A stretch of DNA of 64,000 nucleotides from Bacteroidales bacterium UBA3844. Its GTDB lineage: Bacteria > Bacteroidota > Bacteroidia > Bacteroidales > Paludibacteraceae. Made by a program: the position numbers and the translations under genes. The notes below the pieces were generated by a model that ran no database searches, was not told where the DNA came from, and saw only the letters and a program-made list of their open reading frames with translations. Of this stretch, positions 26,039 to 35,553 are shown piece by piece. The stretch covers positions 24,589 through 88,588 of the forward strand of contig DGHQ01000044.1 of NCBI GenBank assembly GCA_002392915.1. Direction: 5' to 3'. Within the stretch, counting starts at the first letter, position 1. Every line of letters begins with the position of its first letter.

Positions 26039-26303
26039 GCATGTTTAAATATTTGGCAATTGCGAAATAGCCCACTTAACAAATGCCTTTCACAATTTTA
26101 TCTTAAATTTTAAAATATAATATATGTTTGTTAAACTAGCAAAACGATTTTTTCGTTGATTGTCTAATTGAAGTTTTTAAATCCCCATAAGATTTGACTC
26201 TTTTTTCTCAAATGGATTCATACAGAATTAGTCACAAAATCTCTCATGAAGATTTCAGATAATTTTGTGTGATACTTTATAACAAATTTGCGAATTGTTT
26301 CTC

Positions 26304-28664
26304 TCATACTTTTTTGCAGTTCAAAACAACAGATATGTCTTTGAATTTTTCTTCAGCGGCATAATTGTTTAGAAGGGAAACAGATTTTGCATCAGATGTA
26401 TCAGTATTCAACACAAAAATTGATTTATCCATAAGTTTTCCAATCAATACTGTAGCCGATTCATCTACAGATGTTGGACAATTAACAACCACAATATCAA
26501 AACCTGACTTCAAAAAGGCAATAAGAGTCTGCAACTTGTTTTCATTTAACAAATCAGAAGGATTTGACGGAATATTTCCTGCTGGCATAACGAACAAATT
26601 ATCGTCGTTTTTGCTCTGATGAATATAATTCTGCCAAGAGCCGTCTTTATCTGAAAGATAGTCGTATACACCAGATTCATTCTTATCAAGAAAACTGCGG
26701 AGCATTTTGTCATCTTCATCAAAATTAATTAACGCCACCCTTTTTTGCTTTAATGCAAACACTTTAGCTAAATTGGCTGTCACATAACTCTTTCCACTAT
26801 TAGCATGTAGATCAGTGATCATGACAGTCTTTGTATCATCCTCGAAACTTGATTCCAAATAAGTTCTCAAATTCCTAAATGCCTTATTTTCGTCATTTTG
26901 GGTGTTTGCACTAACCACAATTTTATCTTCCTTATAAGGTAACTCTGTCAAAAGATGAACAGGGAGATCAGCTAAGTCATCCAAATTTTCGACCTTTCCT
27001 TTTATTGACTCCCAAAGAAAAACAAGACCAGCTGGAATTAGAATACCAAGCATCAGAGCCACTATAAGAATGTTTTTCTTAATAGGGCTTGTCGGCTCAA
27101 GTTTACCATTGGGTTGTGTTATGATTTGGTTGTTGTAAGCACTATATGCTTGACTCAGCTCATTTTCCTCACGTTTTTGAAGCAGGAAGAGATACAACGT
27201 TTCCTTTACTTTTTGCTGACGTTCAACACCAAGCAAATATTTAGTCTGTGTCGGGCTACTTGCAATTTTAGCTTTACTCTTTGCCTCCGTCTTTCGTAAA
27301 TTTAGAATTTGGCTGTCTATCGCATCTATTTGACTATCTATATTGACAAGAATGGACTTTTCCATATCTGCCAAGTTTTTATCATAACTAACAACCATTG
27401 GGTTCTTGATACTACTATTTGACAAAAGATCATTACGTTTCAAAAGTAAAGAATTGTATTCCTCAATGCTTTTTTCAATCACAGAGTTTGTAATATTTGT
27501 CACTGCAGGTAAAAACTGCTTCTCATGGTTGTTTGCAATAAAGTCTCTAATGTATTCAAGCATTGCCAACTGCGCGTCAAGTTCAGAAACTTTATCCTGT
27601 GCCTGACTGGCTTTATCCAAATGAAGTCTTGCTACTTCATCTACATCCGGAGTAAGATTTCGACTTTTATATGTACTGATATTTTCATCTACACTACCAA
27701 GTTCACGCTCAATCAATGATAAACGATCATTGATGAACTGGCTAGTGCTAAGTGCAATCTTATTCTTTCCTTCAAGAAGATTTTCATTATAAGCCTCTAT
27801 TAAAGCAATCAAAATATTTTCCGCTCTTTTGGGATCAGCATCACTAAAACTCAAATTAAGAATACTTGATTTCTTATCAATAAGGCTTACCTGAAGCTTC
27901 TGTTTATAATATTCCACGCTCTTCACCAGACCATTTTTCGTCACATGAATTTTTTCTGGGAAGTTGTTTTTTGAGCGGTCCTTACCATAACTCTTATATT
28001 CACTGTTATATGTAACAAGGACTCTGAGTTTTTTATACAAGACAATCGATGTCTCTAACCTTCCATTCCAAGAACCTTCTATATCATCTTTTCCAAATTT
28101 AAGAGAAGTTATTTCAAATTTAGGTTTAACATCATTCGACTTCTGTTGTATCATTTGTGTTGAATCCTTCAACTCCTCATCATTCATATCTTTCCTTGCA
28201 TAAGCGATCATTGATGTAGAATCCAAAGTTATGTCGAATTCACAAAAATCATTTTCCTCCAATCCCAAAATTTCGATATTTATTGGATTTTCGGCACCAT
28301 AAATAACCCTTTTTCTGAATGGAGAAATTCTTTTAAACTCCACATCAAGATGAAGTTTCTTCACTACATTGCCAATCAAAGTTGGGCTTTGTATTCTTGA
28401 AAGTTCATTGTTGACGTTTGTATTTCCAGAAAACGTACCAAAATCTTCTGTTAGGTCGGAAACTGACACTTTATTGTTCTTCGACTCTTCCTTGATCAAC
28501 AACTGTGTTTCTCTTGTGAATTGTGGTTGTGCAGTATACAGATAGTAGACGGCAAAAAATACGCTTAAGAATAATGAGACCACAAATAATGGCCATTTCT
28601 TTAAGCATTGTGACAAAAATTTTTTTACCTTGTCTGTCTTACTCTTTTTTGATGAGTTTCCCAT
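26304..28664 (-). CDS. Wzz/Wzc-like polysaccharide co-polymerase with degenerate tyrosine-kinase domain
   Basis: 786 residues. The N-terminal membrane helix (about 24-46) and second helix (about 530-552) enclose a large periplasmic part with Wzz-type sequence and long coiled coil (about 290-480). The cytoplasmic C-terminal part resembles the BY-kinase fold. However the Walker A region reads LHANSGKSY (Lys625): only GKS is retained of the usual PGxGKS. Walker A' reads LINFDEDD with one Asp of the usual DAD motif. Walker B reads VVVNCP. The C-terminal tail lacks a Tyr cluster. It should regulate chain length and export of the polysaccharide; kinase activity is doubtful. It stands just downstream of the CotH-like gene (31 bases). 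No partner Wza exporter is seen in the window. Confidence 0.85.
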   Translation of the reverse strand: MGNSSKKSKTDKVKKFLSQCLKKWPLFVVSLFLSVFFAVYYLYTAQPQFTRETQLLIKEESKNNKVSVSDLTEDFGTFSGNTNVNNELSRIQSPTLIGNVVKKLHLDVEFKRISPFRKRVIYGAENPINIEILGLEENDFCEFDITLDSTSMIAYARKDMNDEELKDSTQMIQQKSNDVKPKFEITSLKFGKDDIEGSWNGRLETSIVLYKKLRVLVTYNSEYKSYGKDRSKNNFPEKIHVTKNGLVKSVEYYKQKLQVSLIDKKSSILNLSFSDADPKRAENILIALIEAYNENLLEGKNKIALSTSQFINDRLSLIERELGSVDENISTYKSRNLTPDVDEVARLHLDKASQAQDKVSELDAQLAMLEYIRDFIANNHEKQFLPAVTNITNSVIEKSIEEYNSLLLKRNDLLSNSSIKNPMVVSYDKNLADMEKSILVNIDSQIDAIDSQILNLRKTEAKSKAKIASSPTQTKYLLGVERQQKVKETLYLFLLQKREENELSQAYSAYNNQIITQPNGKLEPTSPIKKNILIVALMLGILIPAGLVFLWESIKGKVENLDDLADLPVHLLTELPYKEDKIVVSANTQNDENKAFRNLRTYLESSFEDDTKTVMITDLHANSGKSYVTANLAKVFALKQKRVALINFDEDDKMLRSFLDKNESGVYDYLSDKDGSWQNYIHQSKNDDNLFVMPAGNIPSNPSDLLNENKLQTLIAFLKSGFDIVVVNCPTSVDESATVLIGKLMDKSIFVLNTDTSDAKSVSLLNNYAAEEKFKDISVVLNCKKV

Positions 28665-28695
28665 CGTTTATATGTTTGTATTAATTTACTAATTA

Positions 28696-31600
28696 TTATT
28701 CAACAACTATTTTCCAGCACTCAGAGTCTATCTTTACTAAGTATACATCAGAAACCGGCATAGTTATGCTAAACACATCAGAATCTGCCTTTTTGTTAAA
28801 GACTACTTTTCCTAATATGGAATATACTCGTACCTCACAGTCTTTAGCATTTTGCACATATATATTCTTTCCTTTAGCAAACACTTGTTTACTGTCTTTG
28901 GAAATTTTAGTATCTTTCACTCCAGCGCTCTGACATACAACACTTCCATTTGCAGATAAAGGAGTCGATGTGATAACTTCATTTCCTTCATCATTTATGC
29001 ATTTTGCAAAAAGTTTCATAGAAGAAACTCCGTCTTTCTCTCTACCATATGATTCATCTGGATTATGAGGCGTAGAGGTTATTCTGCTTATCTCAACGTC
29101 TTTGTCAAGAAAATATTTACGAAGCACTATTGTTTCTGGCACAGCAACACTTAACTTAAAATTCAAGTGTAGAGGACCTAATTCTGTATTTTTGTCTGCC
29201 CACAGAAGTCTATAACCATATGCAGGAACTATAACCTTATCGTCAGAAGGAATCGTACATTTAATTGCTTTTGTCACATTTTCAATGGTCATTCCTGCGA
29301 TATCTACATCCTGTCCGCTTCCATTGTAAAGTTCTATCCAATCCGAAGACTCTCCGTTTTCATCCAACAATGATTGATTAGACGAACAAATCTCATTCAA
29401 ATATAAATTTTCTGGAAGTTTACAATTAGAGTCATGCTCAAAATAAATACTTATTTTCAACTCACCCGATTCTGCAACTTTTGTCAAATACTTTTCTGTG
29501 TATTTACTGTTATTGGCTGTTCTGACAGTCTCATTGTTAACCTCCCATCTCAAAATTTTGTACCCGTAAGGTATGATAGGTTCTATCTTTACTCGTTCGT
29601 TTGAATAGCGAGATGTATTATATTTGACACCGCTGAATTCTCTTTTATTGAGTAAGAATTTGAAATCAGGGGTCTCATTCTCTGGGAAAACGGCTCTGAC
29701 CTTGACACTAACAACATCATCTCCCAATCCATATTCTTTTTTCAATTGGTCGACAACATATTTTTTTCTCTCCTTTGCAAAAGATCGCATTGACTCAATC
29801 TCACTGTGATATTTATCAAAACTGCCTGGACAATCCAACAGGTCACTATGCTTAATAGTCGCACACATCTCGAAATCGGTCATATCCAATAGAGAATCAA
29901 TCTTAGTGTCGATTCTTTCATCTGTAAACTGATTTTCTATCCTGTCTAAATATTGATCAAGAAATTTCCAACGGAAATCCTCATTTTTCATGCACGATTG
30001 CATTAAAATTAAAGGTTTCGTAGACTTTGTCTTGATTGGCTTTGTTGTGAAATCAAGCATACATGTGTCTAACGCTGATGATCTAGAAGATAAGCCCAAA
30101 TCTGTATCATACAAAATCCATCGGAACCTTCCTCCATCGTGTTTTCTCCACAACTTTATATTGTTTGTCACCCAATCAGTGTTACCAATATATTGCTCTA
30201 TAATCTGATAATCGACATACTCATCAATATCCATATGGACATTGAGTTTATCATAAAAATCGTCATCAGAATAACTCTTACTAACATAATCGATCATATT
30301 GTCATATGCTTCACGAGTTCCTTTTTCACAAATATAACTACCATTACCTTTAAGCAAATCTATATCTTCCTCATCAAGTCCATAATTGTGGTAGACGAAA
30401 TCCTCATCTGTTCTCTCTGTAAGGATCATCATTCCATAATACTCGCCATTAAGGTAGAAAGATACTGGTTGTGCAGCTTGTTTGTCGATATTCATACCGT
30501 CAGCAAGATTTTGGATAAACATATCTCTCCAACGTGGCTGTACATAAGAATATCCATTACCGCCATTTCGTAATGCAAGACTTTTGTATTTTTTGTATGA
30601 ACGATTAGTGAAAAATGAATTGTAATTCATTTTATTCTTTCCCGAACGTTTGTTCGCCTTGATTTTCAAGCTTTTGCCCACATGTATTCTTGTGCATCCT
30701 CCATATACTCCTATTTCTACTTCCTGACAATCAACGACCTTTCCGCCTAGAATATATTCAAAGTTGGCGGAACGAGACCAATCCTGATTATAGTTGGCAA
30801 CAGGCGTACATGAATTTTCTATTCCATTTTTTCCCTCAACATAAATACCTAACATGTCATCATAGATATCTTTGTAGTTTGCTGAAATAGAAACAACAGG
30901 AAGTCTTTCTCCATTATTTTGACAAGCATTGTGGTATTTGTCTGGAAGGATAAAGCTTCCCGTCAAAATCTCACTGAATAGCATTCCGTCTTTGTAGGCT
31001 CTTGCTCGCAGAGACGTTGTTTTATCTATTCTTATGACATCTGTATAAATTTTTCCACTTTCTGGAGTTGGAATATCACCATTTATAGTATAATAGATTT
31101 TAGCTCCTTCCGTAGCACAACTTAATTCTACGTTCAAACCATTCTCATACAATCCCGGAGTGCCAGATATGAATGAAGGAGTCGCGACGCGATTAGATAT
31201 GGAAGTAACTAACTTATTATTCTCTTTCCCAGGAGTCGGAATCATAAAACCATCCTGACAATATGAAATGTGAGGATATTGATTTGGATATGTCAACTCT
31301 ATTTTTCTTCCGTCTTTCTCAAAGCATATTGAGCCCTCGTCAGTCGATAGTTTATTGCCTACTCTTCCTACATAATTACTTTGGAATTTCGATGCAAATT
31401 GACTACTTGTTTCGGTCTTGCCAAAAAACAAAAGAGAATATCCATTGGGCAAAACGTGCGAGGAATCTAACTTAACACGCCAATTTTCATTGCCTTCTTT
31501 GATGTTTGTTACCGTCCAACCCTTAAGATCAGTGCTACTACCATCATTATAAAATTCTATATAACCATCATAATTATACTTTTCACTGACAATAGTAGAC

Positions 31601-31701
31601 ACATTGTTAGTCATGATTTCCGTGATATGAACTTCAGCGCTCACACCTAAAAACCACGATATACATAGTAGTACGTTAAATATTTTTTTTGTTCTCTTCA
31701 T
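28696..31701 (-). CDS. Surface protein with lamin-tail, chitobiase-C-like, CotH and T9SS-tail domains
   Basis: About 1000 residues. The ATG at 31701 is preferred over 31710, because the promoter at 31720-31750 leaves almost no leader for the latter. A signal peptide (about 1-20) is followed by a lamin-tail domain (about 25-140), a CHB_HEX_C-like fold (about 170-250), a CotH domain (about 265-600) that includes the motifs FYLNGEYYGMMILTERTDE and RWILYDTDLG, a second lamin-tail domain (about 795-880), and a T9SS-like tail ending in YLVKIDSECWKIVVE. CotH is a protein kinase of spore coats in Bacillus by family knowledge; here the protein would be outside the cell. Its place in the polysaccharide cluster, directly before the Wzz-like gene, suggests a role in assembling or anchoring the polymer (inference). 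Confidence 0.88.
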   Translation of the reverse strand: MKRTKKIFNVLLCISWFLGVSAEVHITEIMTNNVSTIVSEKYNYDGYIEFYNDGSSTDLKGWTVTNIKEGNENWRVKLDSSHVLPNGYSLLFFGKTETSSQFASKFQSNYVGRVGNKLSTDEGSICFEKDGRKIELTYPNQYPHISYCQDGFMIPTPGKENNKLVTSISNRVATPSFISGTPGLYENGLNVELSCATEGAKIYYTINGDIPTPESGKIYTDVIRIDKTTSLRARAYKDGMLFSEILTGSFILPDKYHNACQNNGERLPVVSISANYKDIYDDMLGIYVEGKNGIENSCTPVANYNQDWSRSANFEYILGGKVVDCQEVEIGVYGGCTRIHVGKSLKIKANKRSGKNKMNYNSFFTNRSYKKYKSLALRNGGNGYSYVQPRWRDMFIQNLADGMNIDKQAAQPVSFYLNGEYYGMMILTERTDEDFVYHNYGLDEEDIDLLKGNGSYICEKGTREAYDNMIDYVSKSYSDDDFYDKLNVHMDIDEYVDYQIIEQYIGNTDWVTNNIKLWRKHDGGRFRWILYDTDLGLSSRSSALDTCMLDFTTKPIKTKSTKPLILMQSCMKNEDFRWKFLDQYLDRIENQFTDERIDTKIDSLLDMTDFEMCATIKHSDLLDCPGSFDKYHSEIESMRSFAKERKKYVVDQLKKEYGLGDDVVSVKVRAVFPENETPDFKFLLNKREFSGVKYNTSRYSNERVKIEPIIPYGYKILRWEVNNETVRTANNSKYTEKYLTKVAESGELKISIYFEHDSNCKLPENLYLNEICSSNQSLLDENGESSDWIELYNGSGQDVDIAGMTIENVTKAIKCTIPSDDKVIVPAYGYRLLWADKNTELGPLHLNFKLSVAVPETIVLRKYFLDKDVEISRITSTPHNPDESYGREKDGVSSMKLFAKCINDEGNEVITSTPLSANGSVVCQSAGVKDTKISKDSKQVFAKGKNIYVQNAKDCEVRVYSILGKVVFNKKADSDVFSITMPVSDVYLVKIDSECWKIVVE

Positions 31702-31719
31702 AATTCGCATTTTAAACTA

Positions 31720-31750
31720 CAAAATTACAACTTTATATTTTTTTGGCAAA
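31720..31750 (-). promoter_or_regulatory. Promoter of the CotH-like gene
   Basis: On the minus strand, TTTG (31750-31747), a 19-base spacer and TAATTTTG (31727-31720) give an excellent Bacteroidetes promoter. Transcription should begin near 31713-31716, which supports the ATG at 31701 as start. The CotH, Wzz and possibly the acyltransferase gene may form one unit. Confidence 0.72.
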
Positions 31751-31804
31751 GTCGATCATATATTTTAAAATGTCCGACGATTCTAATACTGTCTTAAATG
31801 AAGA

Positions 31805-32848
31805 CTAAACTAAATTAAGTAATGCAAAAATCTCTTTCCCGACAGTTGCCGCCGAATATTCGTTTGCCTTATTCAGACAATTTTTCTTCATATTTATCAA
31901 CAATGATGGGTTCTCTTGGATTCTCCGTAAAGTCGATACCAATTCACCGTAATTGCACTGTGTATAACCAATACCTGTTTTACCATCCTCCACAAAATCA
32001 GGAAAGCTATTCCATTTAGCAGATATAACAGGCAAACCCGCTGAATATGCGTCGATTAATGTACCTGGAAGTCCTTCTGTAGGAAATTTTGTTGGAAACA
32101 GAAGTGCATCATATTCACGCAAGACTTCCGTGCTCTTAGTCGCATCGACACAACCACGATAACATATGTTTTCCGGAAAATGTTTCTGTAATTCAGAAAA
32201 ATGCTCAACATATGACGGATCAATCTGGCCATAAATATCCAAAGAAAAATAATTTGACTCTTTATTTGTTGTTTCTATCACAGCATTGACCGCATCATCT
32301 ATTCCCTTCATCTCCATAATTCGGGAGAAAATACAAAGACGGATAGGAGAAGAGACTTTCATGTTCAATTCCTCTTCTTTTAAGATAGAGAGATTCTTAA
32401 AGTTTGGCACAATTGTGAGATTATTAAAGCCCTTTTCTTCCAAAGCTTTCTTCATCACCGTCGTCTCAACCCAAATTTGATCGAATCTTTTCAATATAGG
32501 TTTCAAATAAGAATACTTCTCTATATAATTGGAAAGCCAACCTCCTATCACATCATATATAAGTTTAGTGCCCTTTCCACGGAATAAGACACAAAGTAAT
32601 GGAAAAAGTAACAGAGCTCCATGAGCAGGAAGTATTATCACATTATCGCTGTTCCTACATAGTTTAAGGTAGTTCCAGAAAAAAGAGACTGGGGATTTAC
32701 GCATACTTTGCATATCTAATTCTCCGATCTCATTCTCAGGGAGTTGATCATGAAGCACGCTTGCCAACTGTTTTGTCTTGACAGTTTGACCATCAAAAAG
32801 CGGTTTTTCCTTAGCTAAATACCCTATTATTGAAACTTTATATCTCAT
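31805..32848 (-). CDS. Glycosyltransferase family 4
   Basis: GT-B fold glycosyltransferase of 347 residues from the ATG at 32848, chosen because the domain begins MRYKVSIIGYLAKEKPLFDG; an upstream ATG at 32890 adds 14 unrelated residues. The donor-site region shows the family pattern: IRLCIFSRIMEMKGIDDA near 175-192, then ALLFPTKFPTEGLPGTLIDA with the EX7E-type Glu residues near 255-265. It transfers a sugar from a nucleotide donor to the growing repeat unit on the inner face of the membrane. Donor and acceptor are unknown. It lies between the CotH gene and the deacetylase gene, with 259 bases before the latter. Confidence 0.87.
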   Translation of the reverse strand: MRYKVSIIGYLAKEKPLFDGQTVKTKQLASVLHDQLPENEIGELDMQSMRKSPVSFFWNYLKLCRNSDNVIILPAHGALLLFPLLCVLFRGKGTKLIYDVIGGWLSNYIEKYSYLKPILKRFDQIWVETTVMKKALEEKGFNNLTIVPNFKNLSILKEEELNMKVSSPIRLCIFSRIMEMKGIDDAVNAVIETTNKESNYFSLDIYGQIDPSYVEHFSELQKHFPENICYRGCVDATKSTEVLREYDALLFPTKFPTEGLPGTLIDAYSAGLPVISAKWNSFPDFVEDGKTGIGYTQCNYGELVSTLRRIQENPSLLINMKKNCLNKANEYSAATVGKEIFALLNLV

Positions 32849-33107
32849 ATGGAATTCTTTGTTTATTAATCTATATCTATTTTCAAGCACTTTTAAAAGG
32901 CTATATTTTCCCTCAAAAGCACTTTCTTTAATGTGATCATTAAATTATATAGACAATTAAGTGTAATAATTAATAACAACCACCATTTAATATTTTTCAC
33001 TGATAATCAGCGGAAAATTATATAAAATGTTTTAGAGAAACAAAAAAATAAAAAATTCTTAATGCTAAAGCATTCAAATTCTTTTTTGAGGACTATTTAA
33101 TCATAGA

Positions 33108-33998
33108 TCATTTATGATTCTTTACTCCTAACAGTCGTTTAATTCTATTAAAAAAAGGAGTCCATAGTCCATAGATTTGCATCAAATTTTCTTCCAAGCA
33201 CCCATTATTAAACTCGTTGCGACGTAAATCAAATGGATTGTCGCCTAAATTAATCCATCCTATTTTAACAGTGGCAGCAAGCTTGAAGCCTTTCTCTTTT
33301 ATAACCTCTACAGAATTCACATCCAAATTACCATTAGGATATGAATAAATAAATGAACAATCATCCCCTGTGATATTCTTCATTATCAAAGAACATTTAT
33401 CTATCTCAACAGACAATTCTTGCTTCGTACACTTGTCGCTCATAACATGATCATGAGTGTGGTTGCCAAAATTTGCAAATCCACTTCTCTTCAACTTCTT
33501 TAGTTCCTCCTCATTCATCGTGATCCTTGGACCTTTATATGCAGGAAGTTTGTCTATTACTTTGGATCTTTCCACATTCGGAATTTTCCATAACTCGTCG
33601 ACTTCTTTATATAAATCAGATTCACGATTTTGAAATGCTCTGGAATACCAATAATAGCCATCTTCTATTCCCTTCGACGCAATAAAGAATGTTGCTGGAA
33701 TTTGATATTTTTCAAGAACAGGCAATACATTATCGTAACCACTCTTCCATCCGTCATCAAAACTCAGCCATACATACTTTTTATCCAATGGTTCATTCCC
33801 TAAAATTAGAGAATAAACTTTTTCAGGAGTGATAAAAACATAGTCATGATTCACAAGCCAAGCTATTAACTTCTCAAATGGTTCTTTTTGTTGGTCATGA
33901 CCATATATCGACAATATTGCATCCTGTCTTAATGAAGACTTTACTATCTTCTTATAGAAAATTAGATATAGAATCTTTGCTAACAATTTTCTCATCAT
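33108..33998 (-). CDS. Polysaccharide deacetylase family protein
   Basis: 296 residues with a NodB homology domain. The metal-binding motif is LSFDDGWKSGYDNVLP (about 78-93) and the second His motif is FGNHTHDHVMS (about 176-186). The residues ATFFIASKG and SYPNGN are further family markers. The N terminus has a basic, hydrophobic stretch (MMRKLLAKILYLIFYKKIV) that might anchor it to the membrane. It would remove N-acetyl (or O-acetyl) groups from the polymer or an intermediate, as PgaB/IcaB-type or NodB enzymes do. A weak -7 box TATCTTTG lies at 34163-34156 upstream. Confidence 0.88.
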   Translation of the reverse strand: MMRKLLAKILYLIFYKKIVKSSLRQDAILSIYGHDQQKEPFEKLIAWLVNHDYVFITPEKVYSLILGNEPLDKKYVWLSFDDGWKSGYDNVLPVLEKYQIPATFFIASKGIEDGYYWYSRAFQNRESDLYKEVDELWKIPNVERSKVIDKLPAYKGPRITMNEEELKKLKRSGFANFGNHTHDHVMSDKCTKQELSVEIDKCSLIMKNITGDDCSFIYSYPNGNLDVNSVEVIKEKGFKLAATVKIGWINLGDNPFDLRRNEFNNGCLEENLMQIYGLWTPFFNRIKRLLGVKNHK

Positions 33999-34428
33999 TA
34001 AAACTAACTAATAAATACTGACAAATTCAAATATTCTAATGTCTTTCGTTTTTCAATCTAAGATCCATTCTAATATTTTCATTAGAATGTTCTCTGGACA
34101 TCACGTTCTTGACACTATTTCTTAATTGAATATTTAAAATATGATACACATAAAACAAAGATAATATATCTAAATAAAAAAAATTACTCATCGAGGAAAA
34201 ACATTTGTTTTATCTAAAAAAACGCACAATCTCTCCTAAAATATTCCCATATAAGTCTTTTCTACCACATCATCCAGACCAAAATCATAAAATCTGTAAT
34301 GATAGCCTGACTCCGTTTCATGAACTCACTAAGATTATTCGCGACATTTGATCAACACATAATACATTTGTTTCATAGCACCTGTCAAAATTCCTACCTT
34401 TTAGGGAGGTCAGGAAGGGCATAAGATC
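33999..34428. other. Intergenic region in the polysaccharide cluster with possible coding remnant
   Basis: 430 bases, AT-rich on the right. A -7 box TATCTTTG (34163-34156, minus) may serve the deacetylase gene. On the minus strand, from 34376 to 34236, a frame begins MKQMYYVLIKCRE, is broken by three nearby stop codons and goes on in the same phase as ESGYHYRFYDFGLDDVVEKT. It looks like a degraded short gene, but I cannot name a family. Confidence 0.35.
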
Positions 34429-35490
34429 CTACAATGTCCCATAATACCCCGCATACCACTTCGCGAACGCTCTCAATCCGTCACGAAGGCTCGTGCTTGG
34501 CTTGAAACCGAAATCCTGCTCCAATGGAGTGGTGTCTGCAAATGTCACTGGCACATCACCAGCCTGCATCGGAACAAGCTCCTTATGTGATTCGAAATCG
34601 TAGTCGGCAGGAAGCACTTTGGCTGCTATCAGCTCCTCCTGAAGGATCGTCACAAAATCAAGAAGGTTCTCAGGTGAGTTGTTTCCGATATTATACACTT
34701 TGTAAGGCGGAATAGGCAATCCGTCCTCACCATTCTCCTTCTCCGGTGCATGCTGCATCACACGAACCACACCCTCCACGATATCGTCAACGTATGTGAA
34801 GTCACGTTTGCAGTTGCCATAGTTGAAGATCTGTATTGTCTTGCCCTCACGAAGCTTATTTGTAAATCCAAAATATGCCATATCAGGACGTCCAGCCGGG
34901 CCATAGACAGTGAAGAATCGCAATCCCGTCGACGGAATATTATAAAGCTTCGAATATGCGTGAGCCATCAGCTCGTTGCTCTTCTTTGTGGCAGCATATA
35001 GGGAGACGGGATTGTCCACCTTGTCGTCTGTGGAATATGGCACTTTTTTATTTGATCCATAGACACTTGAAGACGAAGCGTAGACAAGATGCTCCACCTC
35101 ATTATGACGGCAAGCCTCGAGGATATTGTAAAAACCGATAAGGTTTGATTCAATGTAAGCACCAGGATTGGTGATTGAATATCTCACACCCGCCTGTGCC
35201 GCAAGATTCACCACGACAGCGAATTTTTCCTCAGCAAAAAGTTGATCTACGACAGTCTTATCCGCAAGGTTGGCTTTCACAAACCTCCAATCACGACCAA
35301 GATTCTCAATCTCCTTAAGTCGCTCATATTTGATATTCACATCATAATAGTCTGTAATCGAATCTAGCCCTACCACACGAATATTCTTAAAGTCACGAAA
35401 CAGACGTTTCACCAAGTTTGAACCGACGAAGCCTGCCGCACCCGTGACAAGCACCGTCTTTCCTTCAAGAGATACATTGTATTTTACCAT
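34429..35490 (-). CDS. NAD-dependent epimerase, UDP-glucuronate 4-epimerase type
   Basis: Extended SDR of 353 residues. NAD-binding motif TGAAGFVGSNL near 17-27; catalytic Ser-Tyr-Lys in SSSSVYG (about 140) and YAATKKSNE (about 170). The sequence SLYAATKKSNELMAHAYSKL and the motif RFFTVYGPAGRPDMA are typical of UDP-glucuronate 4-epimerase (CapI/LpsL type). It would convert UDP-glucuronate to UDP-galacturonate and supply an acidic sugar for the polymer. Related members use other UDP-sugars, so the substrate is likely but not proven. It follows a GT4 gene by 63 bases. No Ugd dehydrogenase is seen in the window. Confidence 0.9.
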   Translation of the reverse strand: MVKYNVSLEGKTVLVTGAAGFVGSNLVKRLFRDFKNIRVVGLDSITDYYDVNIKYERLKEIENLGRDWRFVKANLADKTVVDQLFAEEKFAVVVNLAAQAGVRYSITNPGAYIESNLIGFYNILEACRHNEVEHLVYASSSSVYGSNKKVPYSTDDKVDNPVSLYAATKKSNELMAHAYSKLYNIPSTGLRFFTVYGPAGRPDMAYFGFTNKLREGKTIQIFNYGNCKRDFTYVDDIVEGVVRVMQHAPEKENGEDGLPIPPYKVYNIGNNSPENLLDFVTILQEELIAAKVLPADYDFESHKELVPMQAGDVPVTFADTTPLEQDFGFKPSTSLRDGLRAFAKWYAGYYGTL

Positions 35491-35553
35491 AAAAAATCAT
35501 CCTGAATTATCCTCTTATAGAACAAAAGGACAGGTCACACTTAACTAGTTTAT

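Noticed and set aside
33060..33107. Possible terminator after the deacetylase gene
   Set aside because: No stable stem followed by T-run could be found.
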